Shown here: piece after piece, positions 36,689-46,149 of the stretch
Layout of the letters: every line of letters begins with the position of its first letter
Numbering within the stretch: position 1 is the stretch's first letter
Source: Erythrobacter litoralis
Lineage (GTDB): Bacteria > Pseudomonadota > Alphaproteobacteria > Sphingomonadales > Sphingomonadaceae
NCBI RefSeq assembly: GCF_001719165.1
Contig: NZ_CP017057.1
Span: forward strand, 1,178,001-1,242,000
Direction: 5' to 3'
Length of the DNA: 64,000 nucleotides
Notes under the pieces: model-generated
Database searches by the model: none
What the model was told of the DNA's origin: nothing
Seen by the model: only the letters and a program-made list of their open reading frames with translations
Program-made: the position numbers and the translations under genes

Positions 36689-37453
36689 ATGCATGACCTT
36701 TTCGACCTATCGGGCAAGTCCGCTGTAGTCACCGGATCGGGGCGCGGTATCGGCAAGGGGATCGCCACCCTGCTCGCCGAAGCGGGCGCCAACGTGGTTT
36801 GCGCGGCACGTTCGGCCGACCAGATTGAGAGCGTGGCCGCCGCGATCAACGCCTCCGACGCGCCCGGCCGCGCCATCGCGAAGGTCACCGACGTGTCGAG
36901 CGCCGATGCGATGAGCGCGCTCGCGGCCCGCGCGGCGGAGGAATTTGGGCGGCTCGACATCTGGGTGAATAATGCCGGAGGATCGCTTGTTTCCGCGCCA
37001 ATCGTCGAACTTGATCCGGAGGAGTGGGAAAGGACGCTAGCGGTCAATCTCTCCTCCGTCTTTCACGGCGTGCGCGCGGCCGTGAAGCAAATGGGCGAGG
37101 GCGGCAGCATAGTTAACACATCCAGCATGGCGGGGCGCGACCCGTTTCCCGGCAGCGGCCACTATAGTGCGGCCAAGGCCGGAGTGAACATGCTCACCAA
37201 GACGCTCGCGCTCGAGCTCGGTGAGAAGAGGATCCGCGTGAACGCGATCCTTCCCGGCTTCGTGCCGACCGATACGGTTAAGAAGGCGCTCGACATGACC
37301 GATGCGGATTTCGGCCCGCTACTCGAACAGCTCAATCTGCCCGCTGGGCGGCTAGGCACGCCGCGCGATATCGCGGCCTGCGTGCTCTACCTCGTCGGCG
37401 ATTCAGGCGAATGGGTGACCGGACAGTGCCTGACGGTCGCTGGCACGGTGTGA
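36689..37453 (+). CDS. Short-chain dehydrogenase/reductase
   Basis: A 254-residue classical SDR. The cofactor motif TGSGRGIG is at 15-22, NNAGG near 91-95, the catalytic Ser in NTSSMAG, and YSAAK near 158-162. The start MHDLFDLSGKSAVVTG is preferred over a longer frame because GGGGAAAGAG precedes it. Substrate unknown; the family includes 7-alpha-hydroxysteroid and glucose dehydrogenases. Confidence 0.95.
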   Translation: MHDLFDLSGKSAVVTGSGRGIGKGIATLLAEAGANVVCAARSADQIESVAAAINASDAPGRAIAKVTDVSSADAMSALAARAAEEFGRLDIWVNNAGGSLVSAPIVELDPEEWERTLAVNLSSVFHGVRAAVKQMGEGGSIVNTSSMAGRDPFPGSGHYSAAKAGVNMLTKTLALELGEKRIRVNAILPGFVPTDTVKKALDMTDADFGPLLEQLNLPAGRLGTPRDIAACVLYLVGDSGEWVTGQCLTVAGTV

Positions 37454-37540
37454 CTTGGTGCGGTACACGCGGCCACGCTCACATCCCCTTTCGTGGCGAA
37501 ACTCGCTGATAGCCTTTGCGGTTCTCGTCTTTGCGCCTAG

Positions 37541-37848
37541 GCTTGGGAGCATAAAGCGCAAATCGACATTGGCCGGGATTCCTGCCGGCTGACCATACCC
37601 ATAGATCCCAAGGAATTGCGTGCCCCGCGCCCACCGGTGCAGGGCAATTCGGGCTCAGGCAGATCACAAACCGTGCGCCGTCTGCTCGAGGAAGCGCCGG
37701 TGAAGTGCAGCAGGTCGTACTCGATCCCGAGGGCGATTTCGTTTCGCTCGCCGATCATTTCGAACACATCTTGATCGATAGCGCGGATTACTCCCCCGTG
37801 ATGTCGCGGCGCTTGCTTCCTGCGCGCGATAGCACCGAGCCTCGGTAA
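37541..37848 (+). pseudogene. Remnant of a HerA-like (DUF87) ATPase
   Basis: Two reading frames together encode the start of a HerA/DUF87 P-loop ATPase. Frame one gives IDIGRDS...LTIPIDPKEL...VQGNSGSGRSQTVRRLLEEA, with the Walker A Lys replaced by Arg. Frame two, from about 37704, gives VQQVVLDPEGDFVSLADHFEHILIDSADYSP, and a stop follows at 37846-37848. One missing base near 37697-37703 would rejoin them. No clear start codon is present in frame one. Only about 100 of the usual 500 or so residues remain. The rest of the gene was not found, so this is a truncated, frameshifted relic. Confidence 0.7.
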
Positions 37849-37933
37849 TGAAGGAGAGCCAACTTGGGCTTTCGTACAGAGTGCGACCTTTCGCCTATTG
37901 CATGCTATCGCCGTACCGAAGTCTACAGCGTTC

Positions 37934-39925
37934 CTACCTTAACAAGTTGTTTGAGCCGCCAATTTGCGTTGCTGGAACGGTCGACGTTCGCGGCGATGAC
38001 ATCCGCTGTCCGCCAAGATCGGGCATGCCAAGCGCTGGCCTTCCAAGGTAATAGCCTTGTGCGAAATCGCAGCCCATCGCTTTTATGAGCATCAACTGTT
38101 CCAAAGTCTCGACGTGCTCGGCGACGCATTTCGCTCCCGTTGCATGACAGAGGTCGATGAGCCCGAGCAGAATCTGACGCGAGCGGTCACTATACTCGAT
38201 CTCGGCCGTTAATGAACCGTCGAGCTTAACGACGTCGAATACGAGATCACGAAGATATGATACAGATGCATGGCCTGAGCCGAAGTCATCGAGAGCAATC
38301 ATGCAGCCAGCTTCCCGGAGCCTCTCCAACTCTTGCTTGGCCGTCGACAGATCTGCGAGAAACGCGGTTTCGGTCACTTCGAACTGAATTCGTCCTGGCG
38401 AGATGCCGGCGCTTTCGATCAGCCCCAGCAGCCGGATCGAGGATCCTCGTTCGCTAATCTCCAGCGCGCTTAAGTTGAACGAAACGCCAAGGTCGACCGG
38501 CCAAGAGCTTGCGAGGTTTGCCGCTTCTCGCAGCAAAACCCCATTCAGCTCGGTGATCGCGCCAAGTTGCTCTGCAACTGGAATAAATTCGTCCGGGGGA
38601 ATAAAGCCAAACCCAGGGTTATTCCAACGGGCAAGGGCTTCTGCATACACGGTCGAATTCGTATCGAGGCAAACGATTGGTTGAAACTCTACCGTCATTT
38701 CACCGTAATTTTCGCGGTTGAGTAGAATTCTCTCCAGACCAGCTCGGCGCTGGTCCAGTTCTAGCAACCCATGATCGTAGATTTGCCAGACACCTCTTCC
38801 GCGGGCTTTCGCCCGGTAAAGGGCTGAATCCGCTTGGCGAAGGAACTCGCTGACAGTCTCTGACAGGGGGCCAGCTTCTGTCAGGCCGCAAGACGCTCCT
38901 ACATGGAGGTGCTTCCCCTTCCAATCGATCGGAACGCTGGCCAGCCTGCAGATCTCGTGCCCGATAGCCTCAATTTCGGTGCGGGTGAGGCCGTCGCGCC
39001 AAAACAGGACGAATTCATCGCCTCCGGTCCGCGCGACAAGGGCTCGATCCCCAAACGCTTCCCGCAGGCGGCTAGCATAGGTCTTAAGGATCGCGTCGCC
39101 AGCAGCATGACCAAAGACATCGTTGGCGGCTTTAAAGCCGTCGAGATCGCTGATCGCGACAAGGCTGCCTCCTCCCTCCGGTGGCCCTTGTACCATCGTG
39201 CGCTCGATTTCTCGGAACATCCTCGACCTGTTGGCGAGCCTGGTCAGCGAATCTTCGTCAGCTCTCTTGATGGCAGCTACCTCAGCAGAAATTGCGCGGT
39301 TTCGCTCCTTCGCGACAGCTAGCCGGCTTGTGACCAATTCTGCCATCACGCCGCTATGCGTTTGCAACAGGCGCATCAGCAGCAGGATCACGAGCAACAG
39401 GCTGATCCCCATGCCTGTGGTCTCAGCATCCTTTATGAACAGCAGCCTGATGGCCATGGGCAACCCAAGGATCGTCAACGGCACCATTGCTGCCCGGGGA
39501 AAGCTACTGAGGCCATAAGCAGCTCCGAGGGCAGCCAGAATGCTGAACAGGACGATGCTAATTGCCTTGTCCGGATGCCCATCGATCAGTGACAATGCCC
39601 AAATCGAGAAACCGATACACTGGACAACAGTGAGCACTACCGTTGTGATTAACTTTGGGGCTATCTCATCGAAGTCATCGGAATCGCGCTGAAAGAATAT
39701 CCAGACTGTCATTCTCCACGCCAAAAGCGCTGTCAGGAAATTCACCGCAGAGAAGGGTGTAAGGTCCTGTCCATCGGTTGCGATATGCAAGCCGATCAGA
39801 TTGACCAGAGCTGCCGCATATAGGAGCGGGATTTGCTTGCGCAGATTTTTGAAATTCTCCACCACCTGCTCGCGCAGCTCCCAAGGTGAGCTGGTAGGTA
39901 GTAAAAATCCCATCAGTCGCAACAT
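37934..39925 (-). CDS. GGDEF-EAL cyclic-di-GMP enzyme with membrane domain
   Basis: A 663-residue protein. About six hydrophobic helices (residues 32-190) form a membrane domain of unknown sensing type, followed by a coil, a GGDEF domain with an intact GGDEF at 301-305, and an EAL domain with EAL at 429-431, DDFGSG at 546-551, VKLDGSL and VAEHVET. Both domains keep their catalytic motifs, so it may make and/or degrade cyclic di-GMP. No RxxD inhibitory site lies in the usual place before GGDEF. Codon use is less GC-rich than in the flanking core genes. Confidence 0.94.
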   Translation of the reverse strand: MLRLMGFLLPTSSPWELREQVVENFKNLRKQIPLLYAAALVNLIGLHIATDGQDLTPFSAVNFLTALLAWRMTVWIFFQRDSDDFDEIAPKLITTVVLTVVQCIGFSIWALSLIDGHPDKAISIVLFSILAALGAAYGLSSFPRAAMVPLTILGLPMAIRLLFIKDAETTGMGISLLLVILLLMRLLQTHSGVMAELVTSRLAVAKERNRAISAEVAAIKRADEDSLTRLANRSRMFREIERTMVQGPPEGGGSLVAISDLDGFKAANDVFGHAAGDAILKTYASRLREAFGDRALVARTGGDEFVLFWRDGLTRTEIEAIGHEICRLASVPIDWKGKHLHVGASCGLTEAGPLSETVSEFLRQADSALYRAKARGRGVWQIYDHGLLELDQRRAGLERILLNRENYGEMTVEFQPIVCLDTNSTVYAEALARWNNPGFGFIPPDEFIPVAEQLGAITELNGVLLREAANLASSWPVDLGVSFNLSALEISERGSSIRLLGLIESAGISPGRIQFEVTETAFLADLSTAKQELERLREAGCMIALDDFGSGHASVSYLRDLVFDVVKLDGSLTAEIEYSDRSRQILLGLIDLCHATGAKCVAEHVETLEQLMLIKAMGCDFAQGYYLGRPALGMPDLGGQRMSSPRTSTVPATQIGGSNNLLR

Positions 39926-40314
39926 TGCGCATGCCTAGGGCTGGCACCGCGAAAGAAGCGTTAATTTTTAGCCTCGACTCATCCCTCTTTCTAACGCGTT
40001 TAGCGATAACCGTAGTGAGGCCGCTCGAAATCGCGGGCTCGCTGCGAAAATGCCCTCTGGAGCCTGGCCAAATGCTCTTGGGCTAATTGCCCAGAGACCG
40101 AGCGCGTTAGGAAGTTGCGGCCGATTTTGGGATCACCGCGCTTCGCTAGAAATTCAAAAGGTCGCTAAGCAACGAGTGCGCGAAGGCAGCAGTACTTGCC
40201 AGAGCGTGTTTTCGGTTTCGAGCCGGGACGAACCGCGCAATTGAATTTCAAGGTGACATCGCCCGCTTCTCGCAAGTACATCCTTCAACAGATCAGAAAG
40301 TGCTTGCGTAGCGA
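39926..40314. other. Non-coding gap between GGDEF-EAL and DUF1501 genes
   Basis: About 390 bases with no gene that I can support. The part next to 39925 must hold the promoter of the GGDEF-EAL gene. The rest lies downstream of the DUF1501 stop. No strong hairpin or repeat was seen. Confidence 0.4.
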
Positions 40315-41748
40315 TCAGGTATGCATTGTCGAACTGCGCAAGAAACCGACATCGCTGGACGCAAAACGCCCGATGTTGGGCGCGATGGAGGGTAGATCGG
40401 AAGGGCTAACGCCAAACCAGAGTGCGAGGGTCGAGGAATATTCGTCCACGGACGTTGTCGGCAGCAAACGGCCCCGCCCCACCTGGTCCGGCGTATCGAC
40501 CGAAACATGGGGCGCCCGGCCATAGAAACGGCCTCCGTTGACGCTCCCACCGAGAACAAAATGATGCCCGCCCCAGCCATGGTCGGAGCCATCTCCATTA
40601 GAAGCGAGAGTGCGCCCGAAGTCCGATGCGGTGAATGTCGTGACCTGGTCTGCAACGCCAAGCTCGATTGTCGCTTGATAGAAGGCGTCGAGAGCGAAAT
40701 CGAGTTCGGCAAGCAATCCTTCGTGCCGTCCAATCAGGCCGTCATGATTGTCGAAGCCCCCCATTGATACCATGAAGACCTGCCGAGTGACACCAAGCGA
40801 GCCGCGTGCAGCGATCATGCCGGCCACCGCCTTGAGCTGATCCGCTAGCCGGTTGCCGTCTCCAAAATCTGTGCTGATCGCGGCATTTTCCAGGGCATCG
40901 TTGACGAACGAACCGAATTTGATCGACCGGTCATTGATGGTCGCGTAATCGGCCGCGAGGATATTTCCAGAGCCAGTCGTTAAGATTGTTTCGAGTGCGC
41001 TCGTTGCAGCACCCGACCGGAACAACCGGCCGCGCTCCAAAGGCCTGAATAGCACCGCGCCCGAGGAAGAGACCTGATAGGGGAGGGCTTGCTCACCGCT
41101 CAGAAATACCGCGTTCCCCGTCGCGTTGATGGCAGTGAACATGGCATTGGTGTTGGCGGACTGGGCAAGGTCGCCCATCCGTCCGCCCCAGCCGGTCTGC
41201 GAGCCTTCAGGTTGCGAACTTTGCCAGGTCGATTGCTGGTCATTGTGGGAAAAGAGCTTTGGAGGCCGCGGCACTGACCTGTTGTCATACTCCGCTCTTG
41301 TCATTGGCGCGAGCAGCGGACCTACGTTGAGTATAGGCGCCATGCTCCCTTGGTCGAACCTTGCCTTGAGGCGCGGCATGGTCGGGGCCAAAGCATAGGT
41401 GATGTCGTCAGTCACCGTTTGGCCGCCCGCTGGCATTAGGACTGTACTGGCAAGCGAGGAACGGGGAAGCGCGATGCCGCCCCCCTGGTCGTCGATGCCT
41501 CCCCGGATCGCGGCATACCTAGCATAGTTCGTCGGATCGAAGGGAATGAGTGTGTTCCCGTGATCGTTACCCCCGTATAGGAAAACGCAGACGAGCGCCT
41601 TGTACCCGCCGGACGACGAGAAGGCTGCAGCCTCGCCGATACCCGCAAGGTCAAGCGCATAAGAGGAGGCTGCCCCCATAGCAGCAAGCTGGCTGCTACG
41701 CCGAAGGAAGGCGCGGCGGGAAAGCTCGAGTTCTCTGCTGATGTGCAT
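40315..41748 (-). CDS. DUF1501 family protein, Tat-exported
   Basis: A 477-residue protein with a twin-arginine leader (LSRRAFLRRSSQLAAMGAA, about 9-27). The mature part is sulfatase/alkaline-phosphatase-like: KALVCVFLYGGNDHGNTLIPFD near the N-terminus and TFTASDFGRTLASNGDGSDHGWGGHHFVLGG near the C-terminus are the DUF1501 hallmarks with likely metal ligands. It is 12 bases below the DUF1800 gene, its usual partner. No biochemical role is established for the pair that I know of. Confidence 0.93.
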   Translation of the reverse strand: MHISRELELSRRAFLRRSSQLAAMGAASSYALDLAGIGEAAAFSSSGGYKALVCVFLYGGNDHGNTLIPFDPTNYARYAAIRGGIDDQGGGIALPRSSLASTVLMPAGGQTVTDDITYALAPTMPRLKARFDQGSMAPILNVGPLLAPMTRAEYDNRSVPRPPKLFSHNDQQSTWQSSQPEGSQTGWGGRMGDLAQSANTNAMFTAINATGNAVFLSGEQALPYQVSSSGAVLFRPLERGRLFRSGAATSALETILTTGSGNILAADYATINDRSIKFGSFVNDALENAAISTDFGDGNRLADQLKAVAGMIAARGSLGVTRQVFMVSMGGFDNHDGLIGRHEGLLAELDFALDAFYQATIELGVADQVTTFTASDFGRTLASNGDGSDHGWGGHHFVLGGSVNGGRFYGRAPHVSVDTPDQVGRGRLLPTTSVDEYSSTLALWFGVSPSDLPSIAPNIGRFASSDVGFLRSSTMHT

Positions 41749-41760
41749 GCTTGAACAGCC

Positions 41761-43605
41761 TTACTTCTGAACGAGGTAATCGGTGGAGGCCATAACCAGC
41801 ACGACGCCCGCATGAATGCGCCGTAACTTATCGGTATCGGGGCTGTTCTGTTCCACCGGGATGTCCTCCAGCGCGGAGAGAATGGTGTCCTTGACCGAGG
41901 CGGAAAGCTGGTTCGCCGTGAGGACCAGGTCGAGATGTTCGACCAGGCCTGCCGCATCATGCGCAAGCGGCAGTTCAGCGGAGTATCTGAGCGATAGATC
42001 GCGGAGAAACCATGCCGACGTATCAACGGCTCGCTCGAGAAAATTGACGTAACCCGCGACCGATGTCTCGTTGACCAGCTGGAACTCGGGCGCGAGGAGG
42101 TTGTTCGCTGCCGATTGCGATCCAGTCGGAAAGTATCCGGGGCGAAAGAAATTGAAGACGGAAGGCGAACGCAGCGGCGACTGGCCCAACTGATTGGCGG
42201 GATTTGAAAGATTCCTGACTTCGAAGTTGCCGCTTTCCGATCGCACGCCGAAGGTTCTCGCCAACTGAACGAACCGTAGCATTGGCTCGCGAAGCTTGCC
42301 GAAGGAGGGATCTGCCACCTTGGCCGGGTCAAGCGCCTCCTCGTCGAGAAGGATCGCCTTGAACACGGAGCCCAGATCGCCACGCTGGCCCCGCCCATTG
42401 TTCGCGAAAACGGCAGCAACGCGCGATATGTACCCCGGGCTCGGGTTGCTAGTGACCAGTCGCTGGATCATCTGGCGTGCGAAAAACGGGCCAACGTTCG
42501 GATGGTCAACGAGGTGATCAAGCGCGAGCCGAAGAGATTCCTCGGCGCTCGTCCCAGCGGGTATGGTGAGCCCCAGGAATTGTTTTTCTTCCGTCGCGTG
42601 AAACCCGTCATTTAGAGATCGTGACCATTTGCTCGGATCAGCCGTCATCGGCCGCCTTACGTGATCGACGCTCGCGATGGTGCGGCTTGGATTGCCCGGA
42701 TCAGGTGTGAAGGTCGTTTGCGAATAATCGAGGTCGTATCCTGTGAAGACCTTGGCGATCTCCGTTACATCGTCATTCGTGTAGGTCTCGATCAGTTCAC
42801 CACTATTGAGCCGGGGCGTGCCGTCCTGATTAAGCTCAAACAGGCCAATCGAGAACAGCTGCATGATTTCGCGGCCGAAGTTCTCGTCGGGCACGCGCCC
42901 TCTTCGCGGATCCGCTCGGCGATTGCCGCGTGTATTCAGGTAAACCCCCATGGCCGGGTTGAGAGTGATTTCCTCGATCAGCGCACGAAAACTGCCGAAC
43001 GCATTTCGGTTGAGGATGTCCCAGTACTCTCCGATTGCTGGTCCACGCCACGATAGGTTGATATCATTGAGTGAAACAACGAAGAATTCCGAAAGGGCGA
43101 GCGCGAAGCGCTTGCGCACAGCGCTACCGCCACTCAGAAGCTGCGACCAGATCATATAGTCGCCGGTCGAGGTGCCGTTGAAGAACCGGTTGTCGTCGAC
43201 CTGATCAAACCCGCGGGCTTCGAAATATTGTTGGGCAGTGAAGTCGTTTGCCTGCCGCATCTCGCGATTAAGCCACGGTTCGTATCCTTCGCTCATCACC
43301 TGGTTGATGGCACCGGGACTAGCCGAGAAAGTGGCTTGGAGAAGGAAGCGGGCAGCCTCCGCATCCGATTGGGGTTTCCTCGCAAGAGAAGTGGGGGGCG
43401 CGAAGTTTATCGCTGAGGAGGAATTTGAATTGCCTCCCCCGCCGCCGCACGCCGACAATGCAGCAGCTGTGCCAATCAGGGCAGAGTTCCGAGAAAGCGT
43501 TACAGCGCCCTGAGTGCCTGAATTGTCTGCTTCCTTCGCACAAACGCTCGCCGGCGCTTCTCGCTCGGTTTCGACTGCCTCGGACGCGCGCTCGTTCGTC
43601 AACAT
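41761..43605 (-). CDS. DUF1800 family protein
   Basis: A 614-residue protein. The N-terminus is a long polar stretch, then a hydrophobic segment ending LSACGGGGGNS near residue 55, which may be a lipoprotein anchor after a long leader. The DUF1800 core (AARFLLQATFSASPGAINQVMSEGYEPWLNREM... NRVFAL... EYWDILNRNAFGSFRALIEEITLNPAMGVYLN) matches the family. It precedes and is coupled with the DUF1501 gene. The unusually long leader suggests that the true start could be internal. Confidence 0.92.
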   Translation of the reverse strand: MLTNERASEAVETEREAPASVCAKEADNSGTQGAVTLSRNSALIGTAAALSACGGGGGNSNSSSAINFAPPTSLARKPQSDAEAARFLLQATFSASPGAINQVMSEGYEPWLNREMRQANDFTAQQYFEARGFDQVDDNRFFNGTSTGDYMIWSQLLSGGSAVRKRFALALSEFFVVSLNDINLSWRGPAIGEYWDILNRNAFGSFRALIEEITLNPAMGVYLNTRGNRRADPRRGRVPDENFGREIMQLFSIGLFELNQDGTPRLNSGELIETYTNDDVTEIAKVFTGYDLDYSQTTFTPDPGNPSRTIASVDHVRRPMTADPSKWSRSLNDGFHATEEKQFLGLTIPAGTSAEESLRLALDHLVDHPNVGPFFARQMIQRLVTSNPSPGYISRVAAVFANNGRGQRGDLGSVFKAILLDEEALDPAKVADPSFGKLREPMLRFVQLARTFGVRSESGNFEVRNLSNPANQLGQSPLRSPSVFNFFRPGYFPTGSQSAANNLLAPEFQLVNETSVAGYVNFLERAVDTSAWFLRDLSLRYSAELPLAHDAAGLVEHLDLVLTANQLSASVKDTILSALEDIPVEQNSPDTDKLRRIHAGVVLVMASTDYLVQK

Positions 43606-43781
43606 TGCAGAGGCCCCAAACCGATTTGATTTATTTGAGATGGCGATTATTCGTTCATAATTTCTTCTTGATTTTGGTTAATTTTGAAGAAGGGCGGCGC
43701 GCCCATTTTCAGCTGTCCTAAAGAGCTTCTTATCCTCGGTCTCGATCCAACCGTCACCTTCCCTCGGCGGGCCAAGCTTAC

Positions 43782-44837
43782 TTAGCGTGCTTTTGCCAGT
43801 CTCTCGCTGTCTTGATCTGACTGAGGCAGGGAATTGAAGATATCGATGCTCTCTGCAAATTTTTGCGTAAGCTCGCCATCGAAGTGATTGTTCAGTGCCA
43901 GCATCTCCTGCATCGCCTGCGCAGGCAACCAAGCCTTCTTGTAGGATCGGTTTGAAGTGAGGGCATCATAGACATCACAGATCGCTGCCATTCGCGCGAT
44001 CTGCGGGATTTGCTCGCCGCTGAGGCCGAATGGGTAACCCGATCCATCTATCCTTTCGTGATGCAAATGAGCAACTTCGACCGCTCCAGCCGGGAGGCTC
44101 GCAACGCCTTTCAGGATTGAGTGACCCTTAGTAACATGTGACCTGATCAGCTCGAACTCATCGTCCTTGAGAGCTCCAGGCTTGTGCAGCAACGCGCTGG
44201 GGATGTGCATCTTGCCCACATCGTGCATCAAGCCTGCCAATCCACATTCCCGGATTTCGGCTTCCGTCATCTCAAGGTGACGGGCGAATTTAAGCATCAA
44301 GGCGCATACGGCAACAGAATGCAGATGAGTGTATTCATCCGCGGTTTTCATGCGCACCATCTCGATCAGCAGGTGTTCTCCCCGATCGAACAGTCGATTG
44401 ATTTCCGCAACAAGCGCAAGCGCTTGAGCCACGGGAACGTCTTTGCCAAGCCTTGCCGCACTGAAGATCTCGGAAACCACGCTCTTCGCTCGCGCGACTG
44501 TGCGGTTAGCGCGAGCATGTTCAGCCCGGAATTCGGCGTTCATGTTCGCAGCGAAAGAGAGCGCCTTTCTCGGAAGACTTCGTTCGACGTTTTCTCCGAT
44601 CCGTCCCACACGGCCCCTTCCGCTTTTCAGCTGCGTGGCTTCTTTCTCAACCGGGCCAAACCCTAGGTCGGTATCGATTTCGACGAATTCGGCGCTGCTC
44701 GTGCGGAGCCGATCGACTTCCCGCTGCGAGGTGAGTTTGAAACGGGACCGCCAGAAGGGATGGCTGAGCCACGAGCCGCCGACGCTCGTGACAAACATAC
44801 CGAGCCGTGCTTGATCGGGTGAGATGCGTTGGATCAT
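43782..44837 (-). CDS. HD-GYP cyclic-di-GMP phosphodiesterase
   Basis: A 351-residue cytoplasmic protein. An N-terminal DUF3391-like domain (about 3-150) is followed by an HD-GYP domain with HDVGK at 205-209 and HHERIDGSGYP at 259-269. HD-GYP enzymes fully degrade cyclic di-GMP to GMP. With the GGDEF-EAL protein 4 kb away it gives this segment two opposing cyclic-di-GMP enzymes. The gene is alone on its transcript. Confidence 0.94.
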   Translation of the reverse strand: MIQRISPDQARLGMFVTSVGGSWLSHPFWRSRFKLTSQREVDRLRTSSAEFVEIDTDLGFGPVEKEATQLKSGRGRVGRIGENVERSLPRKALSFAANMNAEFRAEHARANRTVARAKSVVSEIFSAARLGKDVPVAQALALVAEINRLFDRGEHLLIEMVRMKTADEYTHLHSVAVCALMLKFARHLEMTEAEIRECGLAGLMHDVGKMHIPSALLHKPGALKDDEFELIRSHVTKGHSILKGVASLPAGAVEVAHLHHERIDGSGYPFGLSGEQIPQIARMAAICDVYDALTSNRSYKKAWLPAQAMQEMLALNNHFDGELTQKFAESIDIFNSLPQSDQDSERLAKAR

Positions 44838-45540
44838 TTTGCTGTTGCCTCGGGGAACTAGTGCCGGGAAGAACTTCCGTCTGATAGAACAGGATTGCTT
44901 TATCAGAGGCTTGCTTCTGATCCATTCTAAATTATTGCGACGACTTCGCGTGGAAGTACGTAGATGAAATTTTATATCTTGTTAGCATTTATGTTGTTTT
45001 AAGTTGGAAAACACAAAGTGCTGACCGATTACATATCACGGTCTGGAATGAAAGCCCCGCGCACGGGCTTCAGAAACTCTCAAATACGTTCCTGGAGGCG
45101 ATCTCTGTCTGGCTCATTGTTCCGGCGTGCCTTGCGGCGCGAGAGCCCGACTTAGAATTAGCTATTTAATAGTCGTATTTGAATCGTTGCAAGACTGACC
45201 CTAGGGCTCACATTGCGTCGGCGCCGATACGCGGCTTGTGCACAAGAAAAGGCTTAGAAACCGCAAGGGTAAATCCACGTTTCTTCGCAATCTCATTATT
45301 TTCGGGTCGGGTCCGGCCTTTGGCCTCTGTAAAACCGTGAAGGCTAGCCGAGAACTGGAAAAGACGAAGGCGCAGCAACGCTGATCGGACCTTCTTGCGC
45401 GTTTGTAGCGATGCGCGCGAGAATGGGTCGTCTCGATCGCGCGCGCTCCGGGCTCGTCTTCGACAAGAGCGTGGTAGGTGCTGCTACAGCGGCCTTTTTT
45501 CGTCGTTGTCTGTAAGAGCAGCTGGCTGTACCCATTGACT
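44838..45540. other. AT-richer, largely non-coding stretch upstream of the HD-GYP gene
   Basis: About 700 bases without a gene I can support. The part next to 44838 holds the HD-GYP promoter and is A+T-rich around 44930-45040. A weak hairpin with arms AAGCCC/GGGCTT lies at about 45053-45071. On the minus strand at about 45400-45565, the frame reading QTTTKKGRCSSTYHAL may be a further decayed piece of the GMC oxidoreductase described next; this is uncertain. Confidence 0.4.
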
Positions 45541-45822
45541 TCACTTGTAAAAATCGCCTGGGTGGCCGCAGACATAGGCCATGTAGCTCATTCTTAAGGA
45601 CCCACCGAGCATCTTGCCGCGAGGGACAAAACTCTTTCCGTCGCGCAGGCCGCGTCGAGCCTTCCTAGGCTTCGCGCGATACATCCAGTTGGTTTCGGGA
45701 TCGAGCCGCAGCATCGCGGTAGCCATCGGCACCCGTTCATGCGGTGGCGGGTGGCCACCCGCCTCGATCAACGCCAAGCCGCAACCGGGGTCTTCGCAAT
45801 TTTTTGTCGGTAAACTAATCAC
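45541..45822 (-). pseudogene. Remnant of a GMC-family oxidoreductase
   Basis: A 93-codon fragment that matches residues of a choline dehydrogenase-like GMC flavoenzyme: CEDPGCGLALIEAGG (end of the FAD motif region), DPETNWMYRAKP, and FVPRGKMLGGSLRMSYMAYVCGHPGDF (GMC signature 1). The expected N-terminal GxGxxG FAD motif is missing, and a stop follows GDFYK at once, leaving less than one fifth of the gene. It is a decayed remnant, as with the HerA-like piece at the far side of the same segment. Confidence 0.72.
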
Positions 45823-46024
45823 TTGCAGTCATAAAAAAGGCTATGACGGCTCCTGAAAGCCGTATAGCTGAAATTCGGAAAGAGACCCCATGGGACGTGG
45901 CGGCTACGACGGCTTTCGGGAACTGCGGGCGATGGAGCTAAGCAGCCGTTTCTGTGGAGAAACCGCCCCCCCGGCGCCAACCAAACGCCCTGGAAGATAT
46001 TGAAAGATGACAGGAAAGGAAGGG

Positions 46025-46099
46025 TGGCTGGGGTGGCAGGATTCGAACCTGCGCATGGCGGTACCAAAAACCGCTGCCTTACCGCTTGGCTACACCCCA
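46025..46099 (-). tRNA. tRNA-Gln (anticodon TTG)
   Basis: A full cloverleaf on the minus strand: acceptor TGGGGTG/CACCCCA, D arm, anticodon stem GCGGT/ACCGC with loop TTTTGGT (anticodon TTG, reading CAA), and T arm GCAGG-TTCGAAT-CCTGC. The discriminator is G at 46028, and CCA is encoded at 46025-46027. It stands alone. Its 3' end faces the accessory segment 37.5-46.0 kb. Confidence 0.96.
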
Positions 46100-46149
46100 G
46101 CAGGAGCGGCGCTCTATAGCGCCTTGTTCCCGAATGTGAAGGGGGCGCT

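Noticed and set aside
37454..46099. Integrative element with att sites at tRNA-Gln
   Set aside because: No integrase is present and no copy of the tRNA 3' end was found near 37.45 kb, so only an accessory segment is claimed.
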